Positions 9,001 to 16,063 of a DNA stretch of 64,000 bases are shown piece after piece; the first letter of the stretch is position 1, and each line of letters begins with the position of its first letter. The stretch covers positions 434,001-498,000 of the forward strand of contig NZ_NGUQ01000018.1 in assembly GCF_002179965.1 (NCBI RefSeq), read 5' to 3'. The translations under genes were made by a program, and so were the position numbers. A model generated the notes under the pieces. The model had not been told where the DNA came from. It was given only the letters and a program-made list of their open reading frames with translations, and ran no database searches. The DNA comes from Pandoraea sp. PE-S2T-3. GTDB lineage: Bacteria > Pseudomonadota > Gammaproteobacteria > Burkholderiales > Burkholderiaceae.

Positions 9001-9729
9001 TCACTGGCGTGGCGTCAACACCACCGACAACTGACGGTTGAACAAAGAGGCGGGAATCCGGGTCAGGTAGCCGAGCGCGATGGCCGCATCCATCAGCTCG
9101 GCTCGTGTACTCGCGCGAAACTTATCCTTCAAAACCTCCAGATGCATCTCGACCGTGCGCGGCGACACGCCCAAGACTTTTCCTATCATTTTGGCTGACC
9201 AGCCGCGCACATAGAAGAAGATGACCTCGCAAGCACGTGACGACAGCGCGATATCGACATGCCGATCGATCGCAAGACTGGTCTGTCCTTCGCGCATCGT
9301 TACCCTGTCGCCGCACCACATCTGATTCAGCAAAGGCCCGAGCGCGACATACGCCGGCACGCTGGACAAATTCGCGCCGTGAAAGATCGTGCCGACGACT
9401 TGACCGGCATCGTCCATCAACGGCGTCTTCGTGACGACGTGTGCCTGCCACGCGTCACCGGCGTACGGATGCCAGTCGAACACCTCCAATGTCCGCCGGG
9501 TACGCATGACTTCAGCGTCTTGCGCACGAAACTCGCTCGCGCACTCGACGGTCCGGCAGGGCAGCTCAAAGTCTGTTCGTCCCGGAAGATCCCGTGGATG
9601 GGCAATACCCATTAGCCGTGCGTAGCTCTCGTTGACATAGAGAAATGCGGAGTCCGCGTCCTTGCATCCCCAGCACCCGGGCATGGCGTCGAAAAAACTC
9701 CTGAGTCGCTGTCCGATATCGACGGTCAT
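9001..9729 (-). CDS. PAS-LuxR transcriptional regulator divergent from the peptide operon
   Basis: A 242-residue protein with an N-terminal PAS-like sensor (about residues 5-120; PGCWGCKDADSAFLYVNESY, then TPLMDDAGQVVGTIFHGAN) and a C-terminal LuxR/GerE helix-turn-helix (about 165-230; LSSRACEVIFFYVRGWSAKM, then GVSPRTVEMHLEVLKDKF). No receiver or autoinducer-binding domain is present. The SD GAGGGGA is 8 bases from the ATG. It is divergent from the modified-peptide operon across 286 bases and is its likely controller. The PAS signal is unknown. Confidence 0.85.
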   Translation of the reverse strand: MTVDIGQRLRSFFDAMPGCWGCKDADSAFLYVNESYARLMGIAHPRDLPGRTDFELPCRTVECASEFRAQDAEVMRTRRTLEVFDWHPYAGDAWQAHVVTKTPLMDDAGQVVGTIFHGANLSSVPAYVALGPLLNQMWCGDRVTMREGQTSLAIDRHVDIALSSRACEVIFFYVRGWSAKMIGKVLGVSPRTVEMHLEVLKDKFRASTRAELMDAAIALGYLTRIPASLFNRQLSVVLTPRQ

Positions 9730-9898
9730 TCGTGTGTCCCCTCGTCTTGACGATGACCCACATCATGCCGCGTTGCACGTCACCCATCGGTCATTGGGGA
9801 TCCAGCAATAGCCTCATCAGAAAAATCCCAAGCACCCGTCTCTGTGCGCCCCAATGTGCTCGATGGGTGACCGCTTCTGCGCGATTCGCGTCCCTCGT

Positions 9899-9938
9899 AA
9901 TCGATACGATTCCATCGGCATGCCGGCCGTCCTAGGAT
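9899..9938 (+). promoter_or_regulatory. Candidate promoter and regulator site of the peptide operon
   Basis: AATCG-ATA-CGATT (9899-9911) is a perfect 5-3-5 inverted repeat. It touches a poor -35, TTCCAT (9910-9915), which is 17 bases before a -10-like TAGGAT (9933-9938). A symmetrical site next to the -35 is where LuxR-type activators usually bind. The leader before the peptide ATG would be about 70 bases. The assignment to the divergent LuxR protein is inference. Confidence 0.4.
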
Positions 9939-10015
9939 GGGGTCGTGCGTTACCGAACATTCGACCGGCGATGCCTGTGGCGCACATTCCGTTCACTCAT
10001 TCAGGAGCTTTCACC

Positions 10016-10102
10016 ATGATCAAGAACATCGACGCCCGTCGCATCGTTCATCTCAAGAATCAGTCCTCGTGCGCCATTATCGTGACCGTTGGCGAAGGCT
10101 GA
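10016..10102 (+). CDS. Candidate RiPP precursor peptide, 28 residues
   Basis: A short reading frame with AGGAG 8 bases before its ATG. It ends 104 bases before the HExxH enzyme. The N-terminal half is polar and basic (two Arg, two Lys, one Asp), and the C-terminal part SSCAIIVTVGEG (residues 17-28) is a hydrophobic block with one Cys (Cys19) and Thr24, closing with Gly-Glu-Gly. A leader-plus-core layout is plausible: residues 1-16 leader, the rest core. I do not recognise the family. Its good SD, its position as first gene, and the two downstream enzymes and exporter are the support. Translation or modification is not shown by sequence alone. The frame is open upstream, but no better start exists. 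Confidence 0.65.
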   Translation: MIKNIDARRIVHLKNQSSCAIIVTVGEG

Positions 10103-10131
10103 TCCGCCATCGTCGCGAATCGCGCATAGCG

Positions 10132-10164
10132 GGTGTCCGGGTGGGTCTTCACCGCTCGGACACC
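10132..10164 (+). promoter_or_regulatory. Hairpin between precursor and modifying enzyme (attenuator or processing site)
   Basis: GGTGTCCG (10132-10139) pairs perfectly with CGGACACC (10157-10164). Inside it GGTG (10140-10143) pairs with CACC (10150-10153), giving a 12-pair stem with a 3-base bulge and 6-base loop. It lies 30 bases after the peptide stop and 43 before the enzyme start. With no U-run it is more likely partial attenuation or mRNA stabilisation than a full terminator. Confidence 0.55.
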
Positions 10165-10206
10165 GTTCGGACAGGTTGCCTGCGAATGAGGATGAGGAGC
10201 GATTTG

Positions 10207-11208
10207 ATGGATATCTTTGACCCGCGCCCGAGTACGGAACGCGCTGCCTGGTTGGCGCGAGAGAACCTGCTGCACAGTCAAAAATCGTTGGACTACCTGC
10301 TCGATGCCTGTGAAGGCTGCCTTCCCGACGCATTGCACGCGGCGAGTCACGATTTCCTTCGTTCGCTATCTGACGACGCAACGACACGGGCAAGCGGATT
10401 GGTTTTCACGGCCATCTGGCGTCTGGCGAATGCGATACGGCGCAAGGATGAATCCGAGATTCACGTGGTGCTCACCAATCTGGTGATGGGCTCAGCGTTG
10501 AGTGCCCGGTCGTGTCGATTCCTCGTGGGAAGCACGGCAGGGGCGTGCGACGCCGATCGCAACTTCCTTCACGGCCTGGGAGACGACACCTACAAGACCG
10601 TCTTTCACGATGCCTCCCCGAACGCAGCACTCGCGCGAATGCATACACTCGACGACTGCTTTCGACGACTCCGCGACATCGACCCGGTTCTGCACGGTGA
10701 AGTCGCCGAGATCGTCAACGAGATATATCTGTTCGAGGCGACCACATGCCACTCGCGCGACACGCTGTATGCCGGCAGCGACTTTCACCGGCTCGGATGC
10801 CTCTACGTCAATGTCATCGCAACTTCAAAACCCGCCTGGTTCTGGCTCGACAAGCTGGTGCACGAGTCCGCACATCAGGTGATGTTGTCGTTGATGATTC
10901 ACGACGAGTTCGTATTGAACGACGACAGCGAGCGCTATACCTCGCCTTTGCGCAAAGAGCCTCGCACGGTGACCGGTATTTATCACGCGATGTTCGTCGT
11001 CTACCGCATCGTGCATTGCTTTCGGCGCACGCTCGCCACGCAACGCTTGACGGACGCGGAACGTGGTTATATCGCGGACGCCATCACGCAATACCAAAGA
11101 AAATTTGTCGACGCCCATCACGTGTTGATCGAGCACGGCAAGTTGACGGCAGGCGCAAAGCACATGCTCGAACAATGCCGTCATCTTATGCAGGAGGTAC
11201 ACGCGTGA
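10207..11208 (+). CDS. HExxH-motif peptide-modifying enzyme (putative 2-oxoglutarate-type peptide hydroxylase)
   Basis: A 333-residue protein. The motif HESAH (His219, Glu220, His223) is followed by YTSPLRKEPRTVTGIYHAMF (residues 244-263). This pairing of HExxH with a downstream S-P-x-R / P-R / G-x-x-H-A block matches the family known as HEXXH motif-containing putative peptide modification protein (TIGR04267), now often described as peptide beta-hydroxylases. The metal site is therefore probably used for oxidation, not proteolysis. The ATG at 10207 has GAGGAG 7 bases upstream. The stop overlaps the next gene in GTGA, so the two are coupled. Which residue of the upstream peptide it modifies is unknown. 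An ordinary zinc protease is the alternative, less likely given the conserved downstream block. Confidence 0.75.
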   Translation: MDIFDPRPSTERAAWLARENLLHSQKSLDYLLDACEGCLPDALHAASHDFLRSLSDDATTRASGLVFTAIWRLANAIRRKDESEIHVVLTNLVMGSALSARSCRFLVGSTAGACDADRNFLHGLGDDTYKTVFHDASPNAALARMHTLDDCFRRLRDIDPVLHGEVAEIVNEIYLFEATTCHSRDTLYAGSDFHRLGCLYVNVIATSKPAWFWLDKLVHESAHQVMLSLMIHDEFVLNDDSERYTSPLRKEPRTVTGIYHAMFVVYRIVHCFRRTLATQRLTDAERGYIADAITQYQRKFVDAHHVLIEHGKLTAGAKHMLEQCRHLMQEVHA

Positions 11209-11603
11209 GTTTTACCGAGAGTCTGAGCCCGCGCGCTCGCGAACTGATCGACGCGTTCGATCCGCGGGCACTGACGCGTATTGACGAGACCTTGCACCCG
11301 ATTGCCCCGCACCTCGTCGAACGGCTTGTGAAATCGATCTATGAAGATGCCTATCAACGTGACGGACTGTCGTTTCGCGAGCGCCATATCGCAACCTTGT
11401 CAGCGCTGGTGGCTTTCGGTGACACGGAGCGGCAACTTCGATTCCAGGGCCATGCAGCGTTCCGTCATGGATTCACGTGGCGCGACATCGAGGAAATTTT
11501 GATTCAGAACGCCGCCTTTTGCGGCTTTTCGCGAGCCATCAATGCAGCGCTGGTGCTAAACGAGGCGTACCACGCCCTTGAAGCGGAGGGTGAAGGTGTC
11601 TGA
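11205..11603 (+). CDS. Carboxymuconolactone decarboxylase-like (AhpD-fold) protein
   Basis: A 132-residue all-helical protein. LSFRERHIATLSALVAFGDT and FTWRDIEEILIQNAAFCGFS are the two conserved blocks of the carboxymuconolactone decarboxylase family. The CxxC of peroxidase-type AhpD is absent; only Cys106 lies near the active-site position, so it resembles the decarboxylase branch. The GTG start has a strong AGGAGG 7 bases upstream and overlaps the enzyme stop. No protocatechuate genes are nearby. Inside a peptide operon it may be a second tailoring or redox partner (inference). Confidence 0.75.
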   Translation: MSFTESLSPRARELIDAFDPRALTRIDETLHPIAPHLVERLVKSIYEDAYQRDGLSFRERHIATLSALVAFGDTERQLRFQGHAAFRHGFTWRDIEEILIQNAAFCGFSRAINAALVLNEAYHALEAEGEGV

Positions 11604-12894
11604 CGCACGCAGCAGCATCCCCCCGGGTCGGGACGCATGGACGGCCTTTGTCTTTTATCAGTTTTCCGATCTGTGCTTTTCCGCATCTATCAGGATTTGC
11701 GCGATGAGCTTTGCGTGGATCATGATCGAGCGGTATCACGACGACAACTTTCTCGGTAATGCGCTTACGCTGGCGTGGTCGCTGCAACTAGTGGGAATGT
11801 ATGTCGCTGGCAAGCTCGGTGACTGCTTTCCGAAACAGCGCATTGCGATGACCGCGGTGATGACGGGATGTGTCGCAACGCTGGTATTCGCGCTGATGGG
11901 TGCATCGGGCTCGCCTTATTGGCTCGCCGGCATGTTCTGCCTCATTTCTGCGGCGGGCGGCGTCTGTCAGCCGATACATGTCAGCATTACCCCCGAACTC
12001 TGTCCGACAGGAAAGACCGCTGAAGCCTTCGCGCATCGTGGCAAGGTCAGCTCAGCGAACCTGATTCTGGGACCTGCATTGTCCGGCGGGTTGATCTCAC
12101 TGGCGGGTATCGCAGCGACGACGGTTTTTTCGTTCTCTGCCGCGCTCATGGCGTGCTTTTTTCTGGGTGGTACGCAGCGGTGTTCGCGATACCCTTCCCC
12201 CGCCGTCAGACGTAGCGGGGGGACGCCGTCGGGCACCGCATTACTGCTACGTCTGCCGACTGAGCGAGCACTGGCGTTGCTGTCGGCAGCGTTCAACTTT
12301 GTCATTGTCCCGTGGCTGACGCTTCTGCTGCCCGTGTTGATCCTTCAACGGCTGTCGCTAGGCGCGCTCGCACTCGGCTGTGCAGAAGGCGCCTTCGGCG
12401 TTGGCATGATGCTTGCCAGCGGCAGGGTTCTATCCACCGCCAATTACCGCTTCGGCCGTGCCATGACAACCGTCATCGGCGGTGTCGCGATGGCCACGAT
12501 GCTGATCTGGGCGTCTTGCACCCAATCGCTCTTATGGATCTGCGTCGGCGCACTGTTGGGAGGCGCGGGTTTGATTCTCTTCAATGTGAACACGATGACC
12601 GTACGCTGCATGGCCACACCGCCCGAATACCGGAGCCGCCTTGAGGCCTGCTTCTTGATGGTTTGCGCCGCCTCCATCCCATTTGGCACCGCATGTTTTA
12701 CCCGCGCGATGGTGAGCGCAGAGGTCTCCGACATCATCGGCTACGCTGGCTTCGGGCTACTGGCCTGCTCGATTGCGCTGATGCTTGTGCCGAACTTCCG
12801 GTATCTGATGGCGCTGGACGACAATTCTCTTGAGGGCGCCTACCTTCGGCGCTACCCCGAAGCCTTCAGAGCACGCGAACAGCGCGGTCAGTGA
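11596..12894 (+). CDS. MFS transporter, probable exporter of the modified peptide
   Basis: A 432-residue membrane protein with roughly 10-12 hydrophobic helices and a GKLGDCFPKQR loop comparable to the MFS loop 2-3 motif. The GTG start overlaps the preceding gene by 8 bases and has GGAGGG 5 bases upstream; an in-frame GTG two codons earlier is less well placed. Overlapping, same-strand arrangement makes it the last gene of the peptide operon, so export of the product or self-protection is likely. By eye its coding is less GC-rich than the catabolic operons, which suggests transfer. Confidence 0.8.
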   Translation: MSDARSSIPPGRDAWTAFVFYQFSDLCFSASIRICAMSFAWIMIERYHDDNFLGNALTLAWSLQLVGMYVAGKLGDCFPKQRIAMTAVMTGCVATLVFALMGASGSPYWLAGMFCLISAAGGVCQPIHVSITPELCPTGKTAEAFAHRGKVSSANLILGPALSGGLISLAGIAATTVFSFSAALMACFFLGGTQRCSRYPSPAVRRSGGTPSGTALLLRLPTERALALLSAAFNFVIVPWLTLLLPVLILQRLSLGALALGCAEGAFGVGMMLASGRVLSTANYRFGRAMTTVIGGVAMATMLIWASCTQSLLWICVGALLGGAGLILFNVNTMTVRCMATPPEYRSRLEACFLMVCAASIPFGTACFTRAMVSAEVSDIIGYAGFGLLACSIALMLVPNFRYLMALDDNSLEGAYLRRYPEAFRAREQRGQ

Positions 12895-13139
12895 TTATCG
12901 AGCCCGTCGACGCTCCGCTCGGGAGAGGGTGAGAGTGTCACGCCGTCGTTGACGGGTTCGAATTCAATGCTGCTCTTTGCACTCCCCGTCGCGAAGACGG
13001 TGTCGCACGTGGGGCATTTCACCTGCGCATCGGAGTGGAGATAGTCGTGGAGGGCCTGCACGGTCGGCTCGCTCGCGACGACGGCAAAGCGGGACTTGCA
13101 GGTCGGACAAACAACGAACCCGGTGTGAATCGACAGCAT
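12888..13139 (-). CDS. Small zinc-ribbon protein
   Basis: An 83-residue protein with two CPTC knuckles (residues 13-16 and about 44-47), each followed by a short basic or aromatic stretch (CKSRF and CDTVF). This is a zinc-ribbon pattern resembling the CPxCxxxF of MJ0042-type domains. The ATG has AGGAGG 6 bases upstream; an in-frame ATG 27 codons earlier has no support. Its 3' end overlaps the exporter gene by 7 bases, convergently. Function is unknown; nucleic-acid binding or metal sensing are general possibilities. Confidence 0.65.
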   Translation of the reverse strand: MLSIHTGFVVCPTCKSRFAVVASEPTVQALHDYLHSDAQVKCPTCDTVFATGSAKSSIEFEPVNDGVTLSPSPERSVDGLDNH

Positions 13140-13210
13140 GGCAAGCCTCCTGCGAGGTAGGTCGCTAAAGAATACATGGGCCCGATCAGGATTGCTCGTC
13201 GCGGGATGGC

Positions 13211-13864
13211 TCACAGCCAATCGGTGCGACGAGGTTTTCGCCTCGTAGACGCGTCCGACGCCGGATGATCGTTTGCCGCGACGCCCACGGTCGGCTCACC
13301 GGGACCGTCGGTCGCACCTGCATTGCGGCCCCGCTGGCGCGGATCGAAATCGCGCCACTCGCCATCCTCCCAGACACCGTTGGCCTGCTCGATCGACGCA
13401 GCACCGGCGTCGCGCAATACTGCGATGGCCGTATCGGCATTGGATTCGCTCACGTGCGTTGCGAGCATCACGCCCGCGTCACGCATGCCTGCCTGCGCTG
13501 CTGTCACGGCTTCGCGCCCACGCAAGCGGCGCAGTGCGCCGAGAAACGCACCCAGATAGGCACCGGCCATCATGCCGACCACCGGCACGAGCCAGAATCG
13601 CCACGCGACGACGAACAACAACGCGCCGACGGCCAACCCGAAGGCACCACCCGCAATGACCCCCTGCGCCGCGCCCTTACCTGCCGGTCGTGCGGCTGCA
13701 TCGGCGTCTACGTCGCCCCCCGTCGGAAACTTCGCATGCTGTCCGGTCGGGTTCAGAAAGAAAACCGACACGTCAGTCGGTGGAAACGCCCGGTCATACA
13801 ACCGGCGCGCCACCAGATTCGCCTGATCGAACGTCGTGAATCGGCCTGCCACGATCATCGCCAT
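13211..13864 (-). CDS. Glycine-rich membrane protein of unknown function
   Basis: A 217-residue protein. An N-terminal domain (MAMIVAGRFTTFDQANLVAR) resembles stress-type proteins that begin with a short ferredoxin-like fold. Next come a glycine/alanine-rich double membrane segment (about residues 80-125, with GAFGLAVGALLFVVAWRFW) and a soluble tail with VMLATHVSE. The ATG follows GGGAGG by 6 bases; the frame is open 54 codons further up without a good start. It lies 71 bases upstream of the zinc-ribbon gene on the same strand, and the two could be cotranscribed. I do not recognise a characterised homologue. Confidence 0.7.
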   Translation of the reverse strand: MAMIVAGRFTTFDQANLVARRLYDRAFPPTDVSVFFLNPTGQHAKFPTGGDVDADAAARPAGKGAAQGVIAGGAFGLAVGALLFVVAWRFWLVPVVGMMAGAYLGAFLGALRRLRGREAVTAAQAGMRDAGVMLATHVSESNADTAIAVLRDAGAASIEQANGVWEDGEWRDFDPRQRGRNAGATDGPGEPTVGVAANDHPASDASTRRKPRRTDWL

Positions 13865-14088
13865 CGAAAACCTCCCTTCAGTCTGGTGCTGACTTACGGC
13901 ACCCATTACTGTGGGATGGAAGGTTTTCCACTTTGTTTCATTGATGAATTCTTGGATGCGGCGCGTACGCATTGAGAAAATCAATACGCGAACACCCCGC
14001 CGTGACGGCATCGCATAAACCTTCAATCACAAGGCGCTCATCCCTCAATGAGGGTCTCGACGTCATCAACGTAGGAAAATCTTTTGTC

Positions 14089-14100
14089 ATTCAATTGAAT
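14089..14100. promoter_or_regulatory. Palindrome in the toxin-antitoxin promoter
   Basis: ATTCAATTGAAT is a perfect 12-base palindrome 40 bases before the antitoxin ATG, in a locally AT-rich stretch. RelB-type antitoxins usually bind such palindromes to repress their own operon, so this is the likely operator. Confidence 0.5.
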
Positions 14101-14140
14101 TACAATTCATGCCAATCAACTTTGCCAAGGAGCCCCCACC

Positions 14141-14446
14141 ATGGTAGCTAGCGCATTGGTGCAAGCACGCATCGATCCCGCGCTCAAGGAGCGCGCCACT
14201 GCCGTATTAGAGAACATGGGCCTGACCGTTTCGGACGTCGTCCGCATACTTCTCACGCGTATCGCCAACGAGGGAACGTTGCCGTTCGCGTTCGCAGTGG
14301 ACCCAGAGGCTCACGACGCCTGGTTTCGCCGCAAAGTGCACGAAGCGCTCGAAGACACCCGTCCCGCCATCCCCGACGACGAGGTCGAGGCCCATTTCGC
14401 AGCACGCCGGGCAACCGCCCGCAAACGCACTTCGAGCAAAAGGTAA
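14141..14446 (+). CDS. RelB/DinJ-family antitoxin
   Basis: A 101-residue ribbon-helix-helix protein: ALVQARIDPALKERATAVLE followed by MGLTVSDVVRILLTRIANEG is the DinJ/RelB DNA-binding block. A charged C-terminal tail (about 60-101) would wrap the toxin. The ATG follows AAGGAG by 10 bases. The toxin GTG starts 3 bases after the stop, the usual coupled layout. It neutralises the toxin and represses the operon. Confidence 0.88.
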   Translation: MVASALVQARIDPALKERATAVLENMGLTVSDVVRILLTRIANEGTLPFAFAVDPEAHDAWFRRKVHEALEDTRPAIPDDEVEAHFAARRATARKRTSSKR

Positions 14447-14449
14447 TCC

Positions 14450-14752
14450 GTGAGATTAGAGTGGTCGCAACACGCAGTTCAGGATCGAAACGATATTTTC
14501 GATTTCATCGAGCAACACAGCCCGGGTGCCGCCGTCTGGATCGACTCACGGATCCATCAGCAGCTTCGTGCCTTGCTTCGGCATCCCGCCTCCGGAAGAC
14601 TGGGCCGAGTTCGCGGCACACGCGAACTGGTCATCACACGCACGCCTTATATTGCGGCTTATCGTCTGTTGCCCATGCGTGTCCGGGTGCTTCGCATTCT
14701 GCACTCGGCGCAACAGTGGCCTGACATCTCACAAGAGCGATCGAGGCACTAA
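14450..14752 (+). CDS. RelE/ParE-family toxin
   Basis: A 100-residue basic protein with the RelE/ParE fold marks: WSQHAVQDRNDIFDFIEQ at the N-terminus, GRLGRVRGTRELVITRTPYIAAYRL in the middle, and VRVLRILHSAQQWP at the end. The GRVRGTREL block and the ending HSAQQWP favour the ParE/RelE-like branch. Whether it cuts mRNA or poisons gyrase cannot be told. The GTG start follows AAAGG. The 3' end overlaps the convergent AraC gene by 4 bases. Confidence 0.88.
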   Translation: MRLEWSQHAVQDRNDIFDFIEQHSPGAAVWIDSRIHQQLRALLRHPASGRLGRVRGTRELVITRTPYIAAYRLLPMRVRVLRILHSAQQWPDISQERSRH

Positions 14753-15720
14753 CGTGCCCCCACACCCGCATCGCCCTCTTGCAGCCATCGACGTTTGTCA
14801 CGCAGCGGCGCTTCACCAAATACGCGCGCATATTCACGGCTGAATTGCGACGCGCTTTCGTACCCAACCGCCTGCGCAGCGGCGGCCACGGCAATGTCTG
14901 CCGCGAAGATCAGCCGGCGTGCTTCCTGCAATCGCAACTGCTTCTGATACTGCAACGGGCTCATCGCCGTCACCAACTTGAAGTGGTGATGCAGTGACGA
15001 CACGCTCATGTGCACCTCCTGCGCCAGCGTCTCCACCCGCAGCGGCTGCGTGTAATGCTCGCGCAACCAGCGCACCGCATGCGCGACGCGGTTCATCTGG
15101 CTATCCTGCAACGCCATTTGCCGCAGCAGCACGCCCTGCCCGTTCATCAGCAGACGATAGACAATCTCGCGCTTGATCATCGGCGCAAGAATCGGAATAT
15201 CCCGCGGTGTCTCCAGCAAACGCAACAGACGCAACACGGCATCGAGCAATAACGCATCAAGACGATTCACATACATGCCACGGCCGCTCTCCGCAGGCGC
15301 GGGCGGCGGCAAGTGTTCATCGCCAATCAACGCCGTCACGTCGTCGACCGCGAGATCGAGCCGCAAACCAAGATACGGCGCATGCTCGCTTGCCCCGCTG
15401 ACTTGCGCCACCACCGGCAAGTGCACCGACGAGACCATGTAGTGCATTGGATCGTAGGCATAACTCTCGTCGCCGATCCGCACGCGCTTCGCGCCCTGTG
15501 CGATCACCGCAAACGCAGGCAATTGCAACGCCGGTTTCGGCCCGCCCGGATGCAGAATACGGTGGACAAAAAGGCCCTCGACCGCCGTGGGCGTCGTCCC
15601 TTCCAGCCCGTGCGTCGCGCGCTCCAGCAATCTCACCAGTTCACTTCGCGCCGTGTGCGACGGATCGTCGGCAAACGCGCTCGCGGGCGTCACCGGCGGT
15701 TGTGTTTTGATCAGATGCAT
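14749..15720 (-). CDS. AraC family regulator
   Basis: A 323-residue regulator with the AraC-type N-terminal cupin-like domain (about residues 20-190; FAVIAQGAKRVRIGDESYAYDP) and two helix-turn-helix units at the C-terminus (about 225-315; VSSLHHHFKLVTAMSPLQYQ, then ASQFSREYARVFGEAP). The ATG at 15720 has GTGGAG about 8 bases upstream; a longer frame (43 codons) lacks support. It is divergent from the aldo/keto reductase, which this subfamily often regulates. It is similar in design to the AraC gene at 51176. Confidence 0.87.
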   Translation of the reverse strand: MHLIKTQPPVTPASAFADDPSHTARSELVRLLERATHGLEGTTPTAVEGLFVHRILHPGGPKPALQLPAFAVIAQGAKRVRIGDESYAYDPMHYMVSSVHLPVVAQVSGASEHAPYLGLRLDLAVDDVTALIGDEHLPPPAPAESGRGMYVNRLDALLLDAVLRLLRLLETPRDIPILAPMIKREIVYRLLMNGQGVLLRQMALQDSQMNRVAHAVRWLREHYTQPLRVETLAQEVHMSVSSLHHHFKLVTAMSPLQYQKQLRLQEARRLIFAADIAVAAAAQAVGYESASQFSREYARVFGEAPLRDKRRWLQEGDAGVGAR

Positions 15721-16063
15721 TTGAAAGGCTCCACAAGCCAAGCCGTGCAAGACAGCAATGTTGCACAGCATACGCCCGCCGAAGGAATTTGCCTGATCCT
15801 CCAACAACAGATCGACACGATCAAGCACGAAACTCGGAGAATCCGACAATTTCCATGCTCTCTCGCCACCCCGCCTGTCATCTCACAGCCATATTTCGCG
15901 TCATCTCCGGGCATCCGGATCGTCATTGCAGAATCAGGCAGGAAATATGTAGAAACAGGTACTGCTTGCCTGATGCACCGCGACGCATAATGCATCCCAT
16001 CCCGTGCCTGCCATCTCCCCCGATGGCACCCGCAGCGGGTGGCGACTTCAACGGAGCAATGCA

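Noticed and set aside
9854-10015. Longer N-terminal version of the precursor peptide
   Set aside because: No SD at the earlier start, while AGGAG sits 8 bases before the ATG at 10016; the upstream part covers the predicted promoter.
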